This document shows, one piece after another, positions 44,044-52,144 of a stretch of DNA of 64,000 nt (position 1 is the stretch's first letter; the number at the start of each line of letters is the position of its first letter). The notes below the pieces were generated by a model. The model was not told the DNA's origin, made no database searches, and saw only the letters and a list, made by a program, of their open reading frames with translations. Made by a program: the position numbers and the translations under genes. Source of the stretch: Bergeyella_A cardium (lineage in GTDB: Bacteria; Bacteroidota; Bacteroidia; Flavobacteriales; Weeksellaceae); the NCBI RefSeq assembly GCF_030012605.2, contig NZ_CP114055.2; one strand, 5' to 3'.

Positions 44044-44751
44044 ATGAAATACAGCAGAATCCTCCTCAAACTAAGTGGCGAAGCCCTAATGGGCAACAGA
44101 CAATACGGAATAGACAACGACAGGCTGAAAGAATACGCCGAAGAGATAAAAAAAGTAACCGATTTGGGCTGTGAAGTAGCCATTGTGATTGGCGGAGGAA
44201 ACATCTTCCGAGGGCTGGCAGGAGCAGCAAAAGGAATGGATAGAGTGCAGGGCGATTATATGGGGATGCTGGCAACGGTGATTAATGGTATGGCGCTACA
44301 AGGAGCATTAGAAGATGCAGGGATAAAGACCCGACTGCAATCTGCCATAGAAATGGATAAAGTAGCTGAACCTTTTATCAAGAGAAGAGCGGTGAGACAT
44401 TTGGAGAAAGGAAGAGTAGTGATTTTCGGGGCAGGCACAGGCAATCCATACTTCACGACCGATACGGCAGCGACCCTCCGCGCAATAGAAATCGGCGCCG
44501 ATGTCATCCTCAAAGGAACAAGAGTAGATGGTATCTACGACAGCGACCCAGAGAAAAACTCAAATGCAGTGAAATTTAATGCGCTGACCTTTGAGGAAGT
44601 TTTTGAAAAAGACCTAAAAGTGATGGATATGACGGCATTCACCCTGAGCCACGAGAATAAACTCCCCATCATCGTCTTTGATATGAACAAAGAAAATAAC
44701 CTCCTAAAACTCGTGCAAGGCGAAAATATAGGGACATTAGTGAATTCGTAA
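44044..44751 (+). CDS. pyrH: UMP kinase
   Basis: A 235-residue amino-acid-kinase-fold enzyme phosphorylating UMP. ILLKLSGEALMG near the start, VIGGGNIFRGL, GTGNPYFTTDTAATLRA and the C-terminal MDMTAFTLSHENKLPIIVFDMN are standard PyrH stretches. It is followed 37 bases on by frr; the pyrH-frr pairing is conserved in most bacteria. Confidence 0.96.
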   Translation: MKYSRILLKLSGEALMGNRQYGIDNDRLKEYAEEIKKVTDLGCEVAIVIGGGNIFRGLAGAAKGMDRVQGDYMGMLATVINGMALQGALEDAGIKTRLQSAIEMDKVAEPFIKRRAVRHLEKGRVVIFGAGTGNPYFTTDTAATLRAIEIGADVILKGTRVDGIYDSDPEKNSNAVKFNALTFEEVFEKDLKVMDMTAFTLSHENKLPIIVFDMNKENNLLKLVQGENIGTLVNS

Positions 44752-44788
44752 TAAAAAAAAATATATCAACTTTATTATTTCATAAAGA

Positions 44789-45343
44789 ATGGAAGAATTA
44801 AATTTAATAGTAGAGACTGTAAAACAAGAAATGCAAGCCGCAATGAAGCACCTGGACCACGCATTCCAGAAAATACGCGCAGGGAGAGCTTCCACAGCTA
44901 TGGTACAAGATGTAATGGTAGAATACTACGGTGCCCCTACCCCTCTGAACCAAGTAGCTAATGTATCCATACCCGATGCAATGACCATCTCCATACAACC
45001 TTGGGATAAAACTGCCATCGGAGCTATTGAGAAAGCAATCATTGTGTCCAACTTAGGCTTTGCACCTTCAAACAACGGAGAGAACATCATCCTGAATGTA
45101 CCCCCACTTACAGAGGAAAGAAGAAAAGAACTCGCAAAACAAGCAAAAGCCGAAACCGAGCAAACCAAAGTAACCATACGAAACGCCAGACAGGACGGAA
45201 TGAAAGAACTGAAAAAGCTCGACGGCGTATCCGAAGACATCATAAAAGATACCGAAAGTAGTATACAAGAACTTACCGACAGCTTCGTGAAAAAAGCAGA
45301 TGAAGTCCTCAAAACTAAAGAGGCAGAAATAATGAAAATCTAA
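44789..45343 (+). CDS. frr: Ribosome recycling factor
   Basis: A 184-residue tRNA-shaped protein that splits post-termination ribosomes with EF-G. KIRAGRASTAMVQDVMVEYYG, PWDKTAIGAIEKAI and PLTEERRKELAKQAK, with RNARQDGMKELKK, are standard RRF segments. It is the second gene of the pyrH-frr unit and ends 52 bases before a GC-rich hairpin. Confidence 0.96.
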   Translation: MEELNLIVETVKQEMQAAMKHLDHAFQKIRAGRASTAMVQDVMVEYYGAPTPLNQVANVSIPDAMTISIQPWDKTAIGAIEKAIIVSNLGFAPSNNGENIILNVPPLTEERRKELAKQAKAETEQTKVTIRNARQDGMKELKKLDGVSEDIIKDTESSIQELTDSFVKKADEVLKTKEAEIMKI

Positions 45344-45395
45344 AGCTCCTTAAAGCTAATAGGTTTCATTAAGAAAGTATAAGAATGATAAAATG

Positions 45396-45426
45396 GTTTC
45401 GGGCGCCCCGCAGGGGCGCCCGAAAC
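45396..45426. terminator. Perfect 14-bp GC-rich hairpin between convergent frr and DUF1015 gene
   Basis: GTTTCGGGCGCCCC (45396-45409), loop GCA, GGGGCGCCCGAAAC (45413-45426), then ATTTTTC on the plus strand. A perfect 14-bp stem with a 3-base loop. It lies between two converging genes, so it probably stops frr transcription and may act as a REP-like element. Confidence 0.75.
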
Positions 45427-45485
45427 ATTTTTCAGAAGAGGAAAATAAAAGTACCTGCTATGGTTGCTCGCCACGCTGTGACTGC

Positions 45486-45501
45486 CTCACCTGCTAAGGT
45501 G
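45486..45501. repeat. Second copy of the 16-base palindromic repeat
   Basis: CTCACCTGCTAAGGTG matches the copy at 7050-7065 in 15 of 16 positions. It ends two bases before the stop codon of the DUF1015 gene. Confidence 0.45.
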
Positions 45502-45503
45502 TG

Positions 45504-46748
45504 CTACGGCTTCATATCATACATTACGAGGGCTGTCATTAGTTTAGGCTCTATGAGGGTACATTTGGGAGGCATTTTAATATCCTTATCGGAAATCTTT
45601 ACAAGGTCATTAAAACTGATAGGATAGACTCCGAATGCCGCTACATAATCTCCTGAATCTACTTTTTCTTTGAGTGAGATAATGCCCTCTATAGTAGAAT
45701 TCCCTTTTAGATAGTCTATATTATCGCTTTCGGATTCTATTTCAATTCCTAAAATATCATTAAAAATATACTTCTCGAGGAAGAAATGGTCTAAGTCATT
45801 CGCGTCTTTATGGGCTTTTCTTAAATCGTGCTTTACATGGAGGCTGTAAAACTTGCCGTCTAAATAAAGGCTCAAATGAAACTTTTGAGACGGGAAGTAA
45901 GGTGTATCTCCTTTCTCGTGGATGGAGAATGAAGTCTCTAACTTTTTTAGGAAATCTTCTGGTGAAAGTCCATTTAATGATTTGAGGAGACGATTGTAAT
46001 CGTGAATTCTTATGGACTCTTTTGAAACGATATAGCTGTATACGAAGTTATGAGGCTCTGTTCCGAGAGGTCTTTTGCATTTTGCATTGAGCTTGTCAGC
46101 ATTCATTGCTGCGGAGCCTATTCTATGGTGCCCATCGCCTATATAAAAGGAATCAATCTGCTCGAGGACTTCTTTAATCTGCTGCATTTTGAGGCGATTG
46201 TCTATCTTCCAGATTTTATGCCTCGTTCCCTGTTCGGAAACAAAGTTGATAATCGGAATGGTCTTCTCCTCCTTATCCATAAAGAGCTCCACTTTGGTAT
46301 TGGTTTTATAGGTGAGGAGTACAGGCTCTGCCTGCATACAGACTTTTTCAAGGTAGTGGGTGAGCCTCTCCTTTCGTGCTTTTATGGTCGCTTCGTGCTT
46401 TTTAATTTTTCCATTTTTGAAATCCTCTACACTCACTAAGCCGAGCAAACCTCTATACACGGTTTTATCTGGCATTGTTTGTTGGTAAAGATAGTAGCAA
46501 GCATCGTCTTGTACTAATTTTTTCTCGGCAACAAGCTCTTCAAATGAGTTTCTAATCTTCCTAAGATTACGATCTACATCTTTAGATTTACTTGCAATAA
46601 ATGGCTTTACCATTTGAGCATAGGTATCCTGCTCTTGAATTTTTCTGTTAATTTCATCTGGGGTAAAGCTGTCTAGCGGTCTCGTAGGAAACTTCTCTAC
46701 ATAATCTGCTTCTGGTCTAATCCCGCGAAAAGGCTTAAATGTAGGCAT
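45504..46748 (-). CDS. DUF1015 family protein
   Basis: A 414-residue cytoplasmic protein. TFKPFRGIRPEADYVEKFPTRP at the N-terminus and FYIGDGHHRIGSAAM (DGHHR) in the middle are DUF1015 hallmarks. The fold is proposed to be kinase-related, but the substrate is not known. It follows serA by six bases on the same strand; the serC-serA-DUF1015 set is conserved in many bacteria and suggests a link to serine metabolism. Confidence 0.9.
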   Translation of the reverse strand: MPTFKPFRGIRPEADYVEKFPTRPLDSFTPDEINRKIQEQDTYAQMVKPFIASKSKDVDRNLRKIRNSFEELVAEKKLVQDDACYYLYQQTMPDKTVYRGLLGLVSVEDFKNGKIKKHEATIKARKERLTHYLEKVCMQAEPVLLTYKTNTKVELFMDKEEKTIPIINFVSEQGTRHKIWKIDNRLKMQQIKEVLEQIDSFYIGDGHHRIGSAAMNADKLNAKCKRPLGTEPHNFVYSYIVSKESIRIHDYNRLLKSLNGLSPEDFLKKLETSFSIHEKGDTPYFPSQKFHLSLYLDGKFYSLHVKHDLRKAHKDANDLDHFFLEKYIFNDILGIEIESESDNIDYLKGNSTIEGIISLKEKVDSGDYVAAFGVYPISFNDLVKISDKDIKMPPKCTLIEPKLMTALVMYDMKP

Positions 46749-46754
46749 CTCTTA

Positions 46755-47711
46755 TTATTTCTGCTTTAATTTTACAATCTGCTCTGCTAATTCTATCCCT
46801 ATTTTCTTTTGTGCATCTATGGTACTGCCTCCTAAGTGGGGAGAGAGTGAAAGTGCTGGGTTCATCAATAGATTAAGCTCTGGTGAAGGCTCATTTTCAT
46901 AAACATCTAATGCCGCTCCTGCAACTTTACCTTCATCTATAAAATCTAATAACAGGGCTTCATTAATTACTCCTCCTCTCGCTGTATTTACAATGAATAC
47001 ACCGTCTTTCATCTTCTCAAGCTCTGGCTCATCTATAATATAGCCCTCTGTTTTCGGAGTATTAATCGTGATAAAATCTGCCTCTGGAAGGAGGTCATCA
47101 AGGTTATCGGTTGGATGAATAGTAAAATCTACTTTCTGACCATCAAAAAAGTTAAGGCTAATGACCTCAGGAGTGGGTTTAGAAGTTACGGCTTTTATCT
47201 TCATACCAAGAGCTATGGCTATCTTTGCTACCTCTTTACCGATATTTCCAAAACCGATAATACCTAATGTTTTACCTTGTAATTCTACAGCTCCTGCATA
47301 GGATTTTTTGAGGATATTAAACTGTGTATCTCCCTCAAGAGGCATAATCCTGTTAGACTCGTGCAAAAAACGAGCGAGGGAAAAGAAGTGCGCAAAAACC
47401 AGCTCTGCAACAGAACGAGAAGACGCCTTCGGGGTATTGATTACTGTTATGCCTTTTGCTCTGGCATAATCTACATCTATATTGTCCATACCTACGCCGC
47501 CTCTACCTATTATTTTTAACTGTGGGCAAGCATCTATAAGCTCTTTTCTCACTTTGGTAGCGCTTCTTACCAGTAAGACATCTATCTTATTTTCATTTAT
47601 AAAATGGGCTAAATGCTCTTGGGAAACTCTTGTTTCTACCAGCTCTATCCCTGCATTTTGCAAAATATTTTTACCTTCTTCCGAAATACCGTCGTTTGCT
47701 AAAACTTTCAT
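46755..47711 (-). CDS. serA: D-3-phosphoglycerate dehydrogenase (short form)
   Basis: A 318-residue D-2-hydroxyacid dehydrogenase. IIGRGGVGMDNIDVDYA, the NAD-binding GIIGFGNIGKEVAKIA, NTARGGVINEALL and the C-terminal active-site His in LSPHLGGST are present. It has no ACT/ASB regulatory extension, as in type III SerA. With serC just upstream it makes phosphohydroxypyruvate from 3-phosphoglycerate in serine synthesis. The context, rather than sequence, favours SerA over other 2-hydroxyacid dehydrogenases. Confidence 0.9.
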   Translation of the reverse strand: MKVLANDGISEEGKNILQNAGIELVETRVSQEHLAHFINENKIDVLLVRSATKVRKELIDACPQLKIIGRGGVGMDNIDVDYARAKGITVINTPKASSRSVAELVFAHFFSLARFLHESNRIMPLEGDTQFNILKKSYAGAVELQGKTLGIIGFGNIGKEVAKIAIALGMKIKAVTSKPTPEVISLNFFDGQKVDFTIHPTDNLDDLLPEADFITINTPKTEGYIIDEPELEKMKDGVFIVNTARGGVINEALLLDFIDEGKVAGAALDVYENEPSPELNLLMNPALSLSPHLGGSTIDAQKKIGIELAEQIVKLKQK

Positions 47712-47769
47712 TATCTTAAAAAAATTTAATCTTTAGATTTCAGATTTTGAATTTAATTAAATCTATTAT

Positions 47770-48828
47770 CTAAAAAGACTTCATTACATCAACCAACACC
47801 TGTACGCTTTCTATTGGCAGGGCATTGTAGAGGCTTGCTCTGTACCCACCAACACTTCTGTGCCCATTGAGACCATTTATTCCTGCTTCTTTCCAAGCAT
47901 TATCAAATGCTTCTTTCTTAGTTTCATCTGTAATGGTAAAGGAAACATTCATCAGTGAGCGGTCTTCCTTTTCGCACAAGCCTTCAAATAGTGGATTTCT
48001 ATCAATTTCCTCATAAAGGAGATAAGCTTTTGCTCTATTTCTTTGCTCAGCCGCTTCTATTCCACCATTTCTCACCAACCATTGAAGATTCAAAAGCGAG
48101 GTATAGATAGAAAATACAGGCGGTGTATTCAGCATAGATTCTTTACTGATATGTGCTTGGTAGTCAAAATAAGTTGGGATATTTCCTCTTCCTGTTTTCC
48201 CTAAAAGTTCTTTTTTTAGTACAACCATTGTAGCACCTGCTGGACCAATATTTTTCTGCATACCCGCATAGATAAGTCCAAATTTTGAGAAATCTACTTT
48301 ACGAGAAAAAATATCCGAGCTCATATCGCATACTATCGGTACGGAGGTCTCTGGAAAGTCTTTCATCTGAGTTCCATAAATTGTATTATTAGAAGTACAG
48401 TGAAAATAGTCAGATGAAGAATCTATCGTATAATTTTTAGGGATATAAGTATAATTTTTATCCTTAGAAGAGGCTATTACCTCTACATTCCCTACTTTTT
48501 TAGCTTCTTTTATCGCCCCTGATGCCCAAGTTCCTGTATCAAGATAGCTAGCTTTCCCGTTTATGCTGAGCAAATTATATGGGAGCATTGCAAATTGAAG
48601 GCTTGCCCCGCCTTGTAGGAAGAGTACTTCATAATCATCGCCTATATTCATCAGCTGTTTTACCAATGCTCTTGCTTCCTCTATTACGGCTACAAAATCT
48701 TTACTTCTGTGAGAGATTTCAAGAATGGAAAGCCCCGAACCATTAAAATCAATCACCGCTTCGGAAGCCTTTTGAAAAACTTCCTGTGGCAAAATACTGG
48801 GACCCGCACTGAAATTATGTTTTTTCAT
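47770..48828 (-). CDS. serC: Phosphoserine aminotransferase
   Basis: A 352-residue PLP enzyme converting phosphohydroxypyruvate and glutamate to phosphoserine. HNFSAGPSILPQEV at the start, LQGGASLQFAMLPYNLL, the PLP-Lys region FGLIYAGMQKNIGPAG and the C-terminal GLNGHRSVGGYRASLYNA are all SerC. It precedes serA on the same strand with a 58-base gap; SerC and SerA form one pathway segment. Confidence 0.96.
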   Translation of the reverse strand: MKKHNFSAGPSILPQEVFQKASEAVIDFNGSGLSILEISHRSKDFVAVIEEARALVKQLMNIGDDYEVLFLQGGASLQFAMLPYNLLSINGKASYLDTGTWASGAIKEAKKVGNVEVIASSKDKNYTYIPKNYTIDSSSDYFHCTSNNTIYGTQMKDFPETSVPIVCDMSSDIFSRKVDFSKFGLIYAGMQKNIGPAGATMVVLKKELLGKTGRGNIPTYFDYQAHISKESMLNTPPVFSIYTSLLNLQWLVRNGGIEAAEQRNRAKAYLLYEEIDRNPLFEGLCEKEDRSLMNVSFTITDETKKEAFDNAWKEAGINGLNGHRSVGGYRASLYNALPIESVQVLVDVMKSF

Positions 48829-48928
48829 TATTTATATTATTATTTAAAACACAAAAAGCAATAAACCTAATTGAGATTTATGCTTTTCAGATATTTTCTT
48901 ATTATTTCCTTTGAGCATTCATAAATAT

Positions 48929-49282
48929 TTATTCTTCCCCGTGTAGGAATGCTTTTTTAGCTAAGAGCTGCTCTTCTGTTTCTACATTATCCTCATCGGG
49001 TACGCAACAATCTACTGGGCATACCGCAGCACATTGAGGCTCTTCGTGGAAGCCGATACACTCGGTACATTTATCGGTTACTATAAAGTAAAAATCATCA
49101 CTTACGGGAGGTTGTGGTTCATCTGCATCTATAGATAAACCTGAGGGCATTACGATTGCGCCTTTTAATGATGTTCCATCAGATGCCTTCCAGTCCACTG
49201 CTCCTTCATATATTGCATTATTGGGGCATTCTGGCTCGCAGGCACCACAGTTTATGCAATCATCTGTTATCTTAATAGCCAT
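48929..49282 (-). CDS. Ferredoxin with two 4Fe-4S sites
   Basis: A 117-residue electron carrier. Site one is CINCGACEPECP (C9, C12, C15, C19). Site two is CTECIGFHEEPQC followed by CPVDCC (C72, C75, C84, C88). The longer spacing in site two (C-x2-C-x8-C-x3-C) is typical of Azotobacter-type and Bacteroidota ferredoxins. The divergent acyl-CoA reductase starts 68 bases away, an arrangement seen repeatedly in Flavobacteriia, so the ferredoxin may be tied to that enzyme's metabolism. Confidence 0.92.
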   Translation of the reverse strand: MAIKITDDCINCGACEPECPNNAIYEGAVDWKASDGTSLKGAIVMPSGLSIDADEPQPPVSDDFYFIVTDKCTECIGFHEEPQCAAVCPVDCCVPDEDNVETEEQLLAKKAFLHGEE

Positions 49283-49304
49283 AATGCTAATATTTTTATT
49301 TTAT

Positions 49305-49312
49305 TATTTTTG
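49305..49312 (+). promoter_or_regulatory. -7 promoter box of the acyl-CoA reductase gene
   Basis: TATTTTTG (TAnnTTTG), 38 bases before the ATG at 49351. Confidence 0.45.
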
Positions 49313-49314
49313 TG

Positions 49315-49322
49315 CAAAATTA
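49315..49322 (-). promoter_or_regulatory. -7 promoter box of the ferredoxin gene
   Basis: Read on the minus strand this is TAATTTTG (TAnnTTTG), 32 bases before the ferredoxin ATG at 49282 and back-to-back with the box for the divergent gene. Confidence 0.45.
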
Positions 49323-49350
49323 GTAAAATTCAGATAATCTAAATCCAGCG

Positions 49351-50391
49351 ATGAAGCGACAATTATATATTTCGGGACTTTCTAAATTAGGCGATTATAT
49401 AAAAGATTTTTTAGCTAATGACCCTCTTCAACAAAATGAAAAATTCTCTGATTTCAACAGTATTATTAGAAAATCTGAAATAGACAATCCTTGGTTTACA
49501 GAAGAAAATCAAAAATATGCGCTCAATGAGTGGGCAACGCTTTTAAATGAGGAAAACCTCAGCGAGTGGCTACAAGATTATCGCTTTTCTGAAACGCCTA
49601 AAAAAATAGGTCTTGTACTGGCTGGGAATATCCCTTTGGTAGGTTTTCACGATGTTATTTGTACTATTCTTAGTGGGAATATTGCTGTTATTAAACCCTC
49701 ATCTAAGGATAAAATAATGATTCCTTTCCTGCTGAAAAAGTGGAATGAATTTTCTAAACCGCTCCCCATTCCTTTTGAAATCGTAGAAAAGCTAACGGAT
49801 TACGATGCCGTTATCGCTACTGGGAGCAATAATACCGCAAGATATTTGGAATATTACTTCAAAAACAGCCTGAGCCTTATCCGAAAAAACCGAACCTCAG
49901 TAGCTGTACTCTCTGGTGAGGAGACCGATGAAGAAATCAGAGCCCTTGCCAATGATATTTTTAGATATTTCGGTTTAGGATGCAGAAATGTAACCCGACT
50001 TTTCATTCCAAAAAACTTCGGTTTAGAGAGGCTGTTTGAGAATTTTATGGATTTCCAAGAGGTGATTCATCATCATAAGTATGCGAATAATTACGACTAT
50101 AACCGAGCGATATATTTGCTCAACCAAGAGAAGTTCTGGGATAATAATTTCGTTCTTCTAAAAGAGGACGAAAAGCTCTTCTCCCCTCTTGCAGTGCTTC
50201 ATTTCAGCAGATATGAGCAGACTGACGAAGTCCATCAATTCATCAAAGAAAACGAAGAAAACATCCAATGTATAGTGGCTCAGCCTCAGCTCGGGATTTC
50301 CAATAGCATAAATATGGGCAATGCACAAAAGCCTAGCCTTAGCACTTATGCCGATAATGTAGATACGATGAGGTTTCTGGAAGCCATCTAA
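49351..50391 (+). CDS. Acyl-CoA reductase (LuxC family)
   Basis: A 346-residue aldehyde-dehydrogenase-fold enzyme: IGLVLAGNIPLVGFHDVICTILSGN and AVIKPSSKDKIM form the cofactor-binding part, GLGCRNVTRLF contains the likely catalytic Cys, and a final TYADNVDTMRFL is conserved in the family. It reduces acyl-CoA (or a similar thioester) to an aldehyde. Substrate is unknown. It diverges from the ferredoxin gene and is followed 38 bases on by pyrE-pyrF. Confidence 0.87.
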   Translation: MKRQLYISGLSKLGDYIKDFLANDPLQQNEKFSDFNSIIRKSEIDNPWFTEENQKYALNEWATLLNEENLSEWLQDYRFSETPKKIGLVLAGNIPLVGFHDVICTILSGNIAVIKPSSKDKIMIPFLLKKWNEFSKPLPIPFEIVEKLTDYDAVIATGSNNTARYLEYYFKNSLSLIRKNRTSVAVLSGEETDEEIRALANDIFRYFGLGCRNVTRLFIPKNFGLERLFENFMDFQEVIHHHKYANNYDYNRAIYLLNQEKFWDNNFVLLKEDEKLFSPLAVLHFSRYEQTDEVHQFIKENEENIQCIVAQPQLGISNSINMGNAQKPSLSTYADNVDTMRFLEAI

Positions 50392-50429
50392 CCGATAAAA
50401 AAATTTAATACAATAAATCTAAAAAAGTA

Positions 50430-51788
50430 ATGGAAACAAAACGCGAATTCTTCCTTGAATGCTACAAACTCGGCATTATCAAGTTTGGCAGGTTTACGCT
50501 AAAAAGCGGTATAGAAAGCCCCTTTTATGTAGATTTAAGACCTTTGGCATCAGACCCAAAAATCCTAAAACACTTGGCCGATTATCTCTTGGAAATGCTC
50601 CCTTTGGATAATTTTGACCTCATCTGTGGCGTACCCTATGCGGCTCTTCCAATGGCTACAGCAATGTCTTTGGAAAGCTACATCCCGCTCATCATAAAAA
50701 GGAAAGAAGCAAAAACCTACGGCACGAAAAAACTCATCGAGGGGATATTCAAAAAGGGGCAAAACTGCCTGTTAGTAGAAGATGTCATCACCTCTGGGAA
50801 ATCCCTCATAGAAACCATAGCCGAAGTAGAGCAGGAGGACTTAAAAGTATCCGACATCGTTGTCGTGCTCGATAGACAGCAGGGCGGTAAAGAGCTCCTC
50901 GAAAGCAAAGGCTTCCGCGTACATACCTTATTTAATATAATGGAAGTTTGCGAAATCCTTCGAACCGAAAATATGCTCGATACTGAAGAAATCAAAAGAA
51001 TTACCGACTTCCTTGCGGGCAATAAAATCCATTTCGAGAAAGAGAGAAAACTCCCCTACGAAGAAAAATTAAAGCTCACAAGCCACCCAAGCGCAAGGAA
51101 AATCTTAGAAATAGCCCTTAAAAAGAAAACCAACCTCATCGCTTCGGCAGATGTAACCACCACTGCAGAGCTATTAAACCTTGCCGAAAAAGTAGGCCCG
51201 CATATCGCAGCCCTAAAGACGCATATAGACATCATTACCGATTTTGATTTTGATAAAACCATCCTCCCCCTCCGCGACCTTGCCGAGAAACACAATTTCT
51301 TACTAATGGAGGACAGGAAATTTGCCGATATCGGGAGTACGCAAGAGATGCAGTATTCGTACGGACTATATAAAATCTCCTCGTGGGCAGACCTCATTAC
51401 TTCTCAGGTTATCGGTGGGTATCGGTCGCTGGATTACTTCCTTAATTCTGGCGTGGTCGCCATCCTCAGTATGTCTTCCGAAGGCTGTTTGACCGACTCC
51501 AACTACTTCCAAGAGGCGCTAAAAGTAGCGGAAACGCATCCCAATGTAATCGGTGGCGTCTCTCAGAAATCGATCGGGAAATCCCTCCTCCTCTTCACGC
51601 CTGGCGTCAATCTCTCTGCAAAAGGCGATGGTAAAGGTCAGCAATACAACACCCCCGATTATGTTTTTAATTCCCTACACACCGATTTCATCATCGTGGG
51701 GCGAGGCATTTATAAAGCCCCTGATACAGAAAAAGCCGCATTAGAATACAAAATCGCAGGCTGGGAAGCCTATCTTAAAAGTATTTAA
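50430..51788 (+). CDS. Bifunctional orotate phosphoribosyltransferase / OMP decarboxylase
   Basis: A 452-residue fusion of the last two steps of UMP synthesis. Residues about 1-195 are PyrE-like with the PRPP-binding VEDVITSGKS (116-125). Residues about 215-452 are an OMP decarboxylase with LMEDRKFADIGST (about 291-303, the D-x-K-x-x-D catalytic set). That motif is of the eukaryotic UMP-synthase kind, as is the E-D order of the fusion, rather than the usual stand-alone bacterial PyrF. Ends at a strong terminator. It is the last chromosomal gene before the mobile element. Confidence 0.93.
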   Translation: METKREFFLECYKLGIIKFGRFTLKSGIESPFYVDLRPLASDPKILKHLADYLLEMLPLDNFDLICGVPYAALPMATAMSLESYIPLIIKRKEAKTYGTKKLIEGIFKKGQNCLLVEDVITSGKSLIETIAEVEQEDLKVSDIVVVLDRQQGGKELLESKGFRVHTLFNIMEVCEILRTENMLDTEEIKRITDFLAGNKIHFEKERKLPYEEKLKLTSHPSARKILEIALKKKTNLIASADVTTTAELLNLAEKVGPHIAALKTHIDIITDFDFDKTILPLRDLAEKHNFLLMEDRKFADIGSTQEMQYSYGLYKISSWADLITSQVIGGYRSLDYFLNSGVVAILSMSSEGCLTDSNYFQEALKVAETHPNVIGGVSQKSIGKSLLLFTPGVNLSAKGDGKGQQYNTPDYVFNSLHTDFIIVGRGIYKAPDTEKAALEYKIAGWEAYLKSI

Positions 51789-51815
51789 AGCTTACTGAAA
51801 TTTTATATTCTAATA

Positions 51816-51840
51816 AAAAACACTCAAAATGAGTGTTTTT
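51816..51840 (+). terminator. Terminator of the pyrE-pyrF gene
   Basis: AAAAACACTC (51816-51825), loop AAAAT, GAGTGTTTTT (51831-51840), then ATTTTTTT. It begins 28 bases after the stop codon. Confidence 0.85.
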
Positions 51841-51946
51841 ATTTTTTTAAGCGGGAACATTCTTTTTTACTCTCTCAAGGGCGAGGGGGACTGTTGAAAA
51901 ATATTTGTTAACTTTTGTTAATCTTACTACTTTTCTTAAAAAAGAA

Positions 51947-51967
51947 ACCTCTTGAAATTCAAGAGGT
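51947..51967 (-). terminator. Probable terminator of the disrupted tRNA gene
   Basis: Perfect inverted repeat ACCTCTTGAA-A-TTCAAGAGGT. On the minus strand it is followed by TTTCTTTTTT. It lies just downstream (minus strand) of a tRNA 3'-end fragment at 51981-51997, as expected for that tRNA's own terminator. Confidence 0.6.
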
Positions 51968-51980
51968 ACTATACTATTTA

Positions 51981-51997
51981 GCGGAGAGAGAGGGATT
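51981..51997 (-). other. Attachment site: 3'-end fragment of a serine-type tRNA gene
   Basis: Read on the minus strand this is AATCCCTCTCTCTCCGC, matching the T-arm 3' strand and acceptor 3' strand of serine-type tRNAs in this phylum. The similarity stops abruptly at 51998, where the T-loop should start. I read this as the att repeat left by integration at a tRNA 3' end: the remaining 5' part, completed by the element's own copy, should lie at the far end beyond this window. A tyrosine recombinase gene begins 148 bases away. Confidence 0.6.
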
Positions 51998-52144
51998 TGC
52001 GTATTCATATCATAAAATATTAAAAATTATCAAATTATTGAAAATCAATGATTAATATTTTTTTCATCTATATAAAATTATCATAAACTATCATAGACTA
52101 TCCCTATTTTAGTCCCTGTTTTTTTAGATGAGGGACTTAATATT

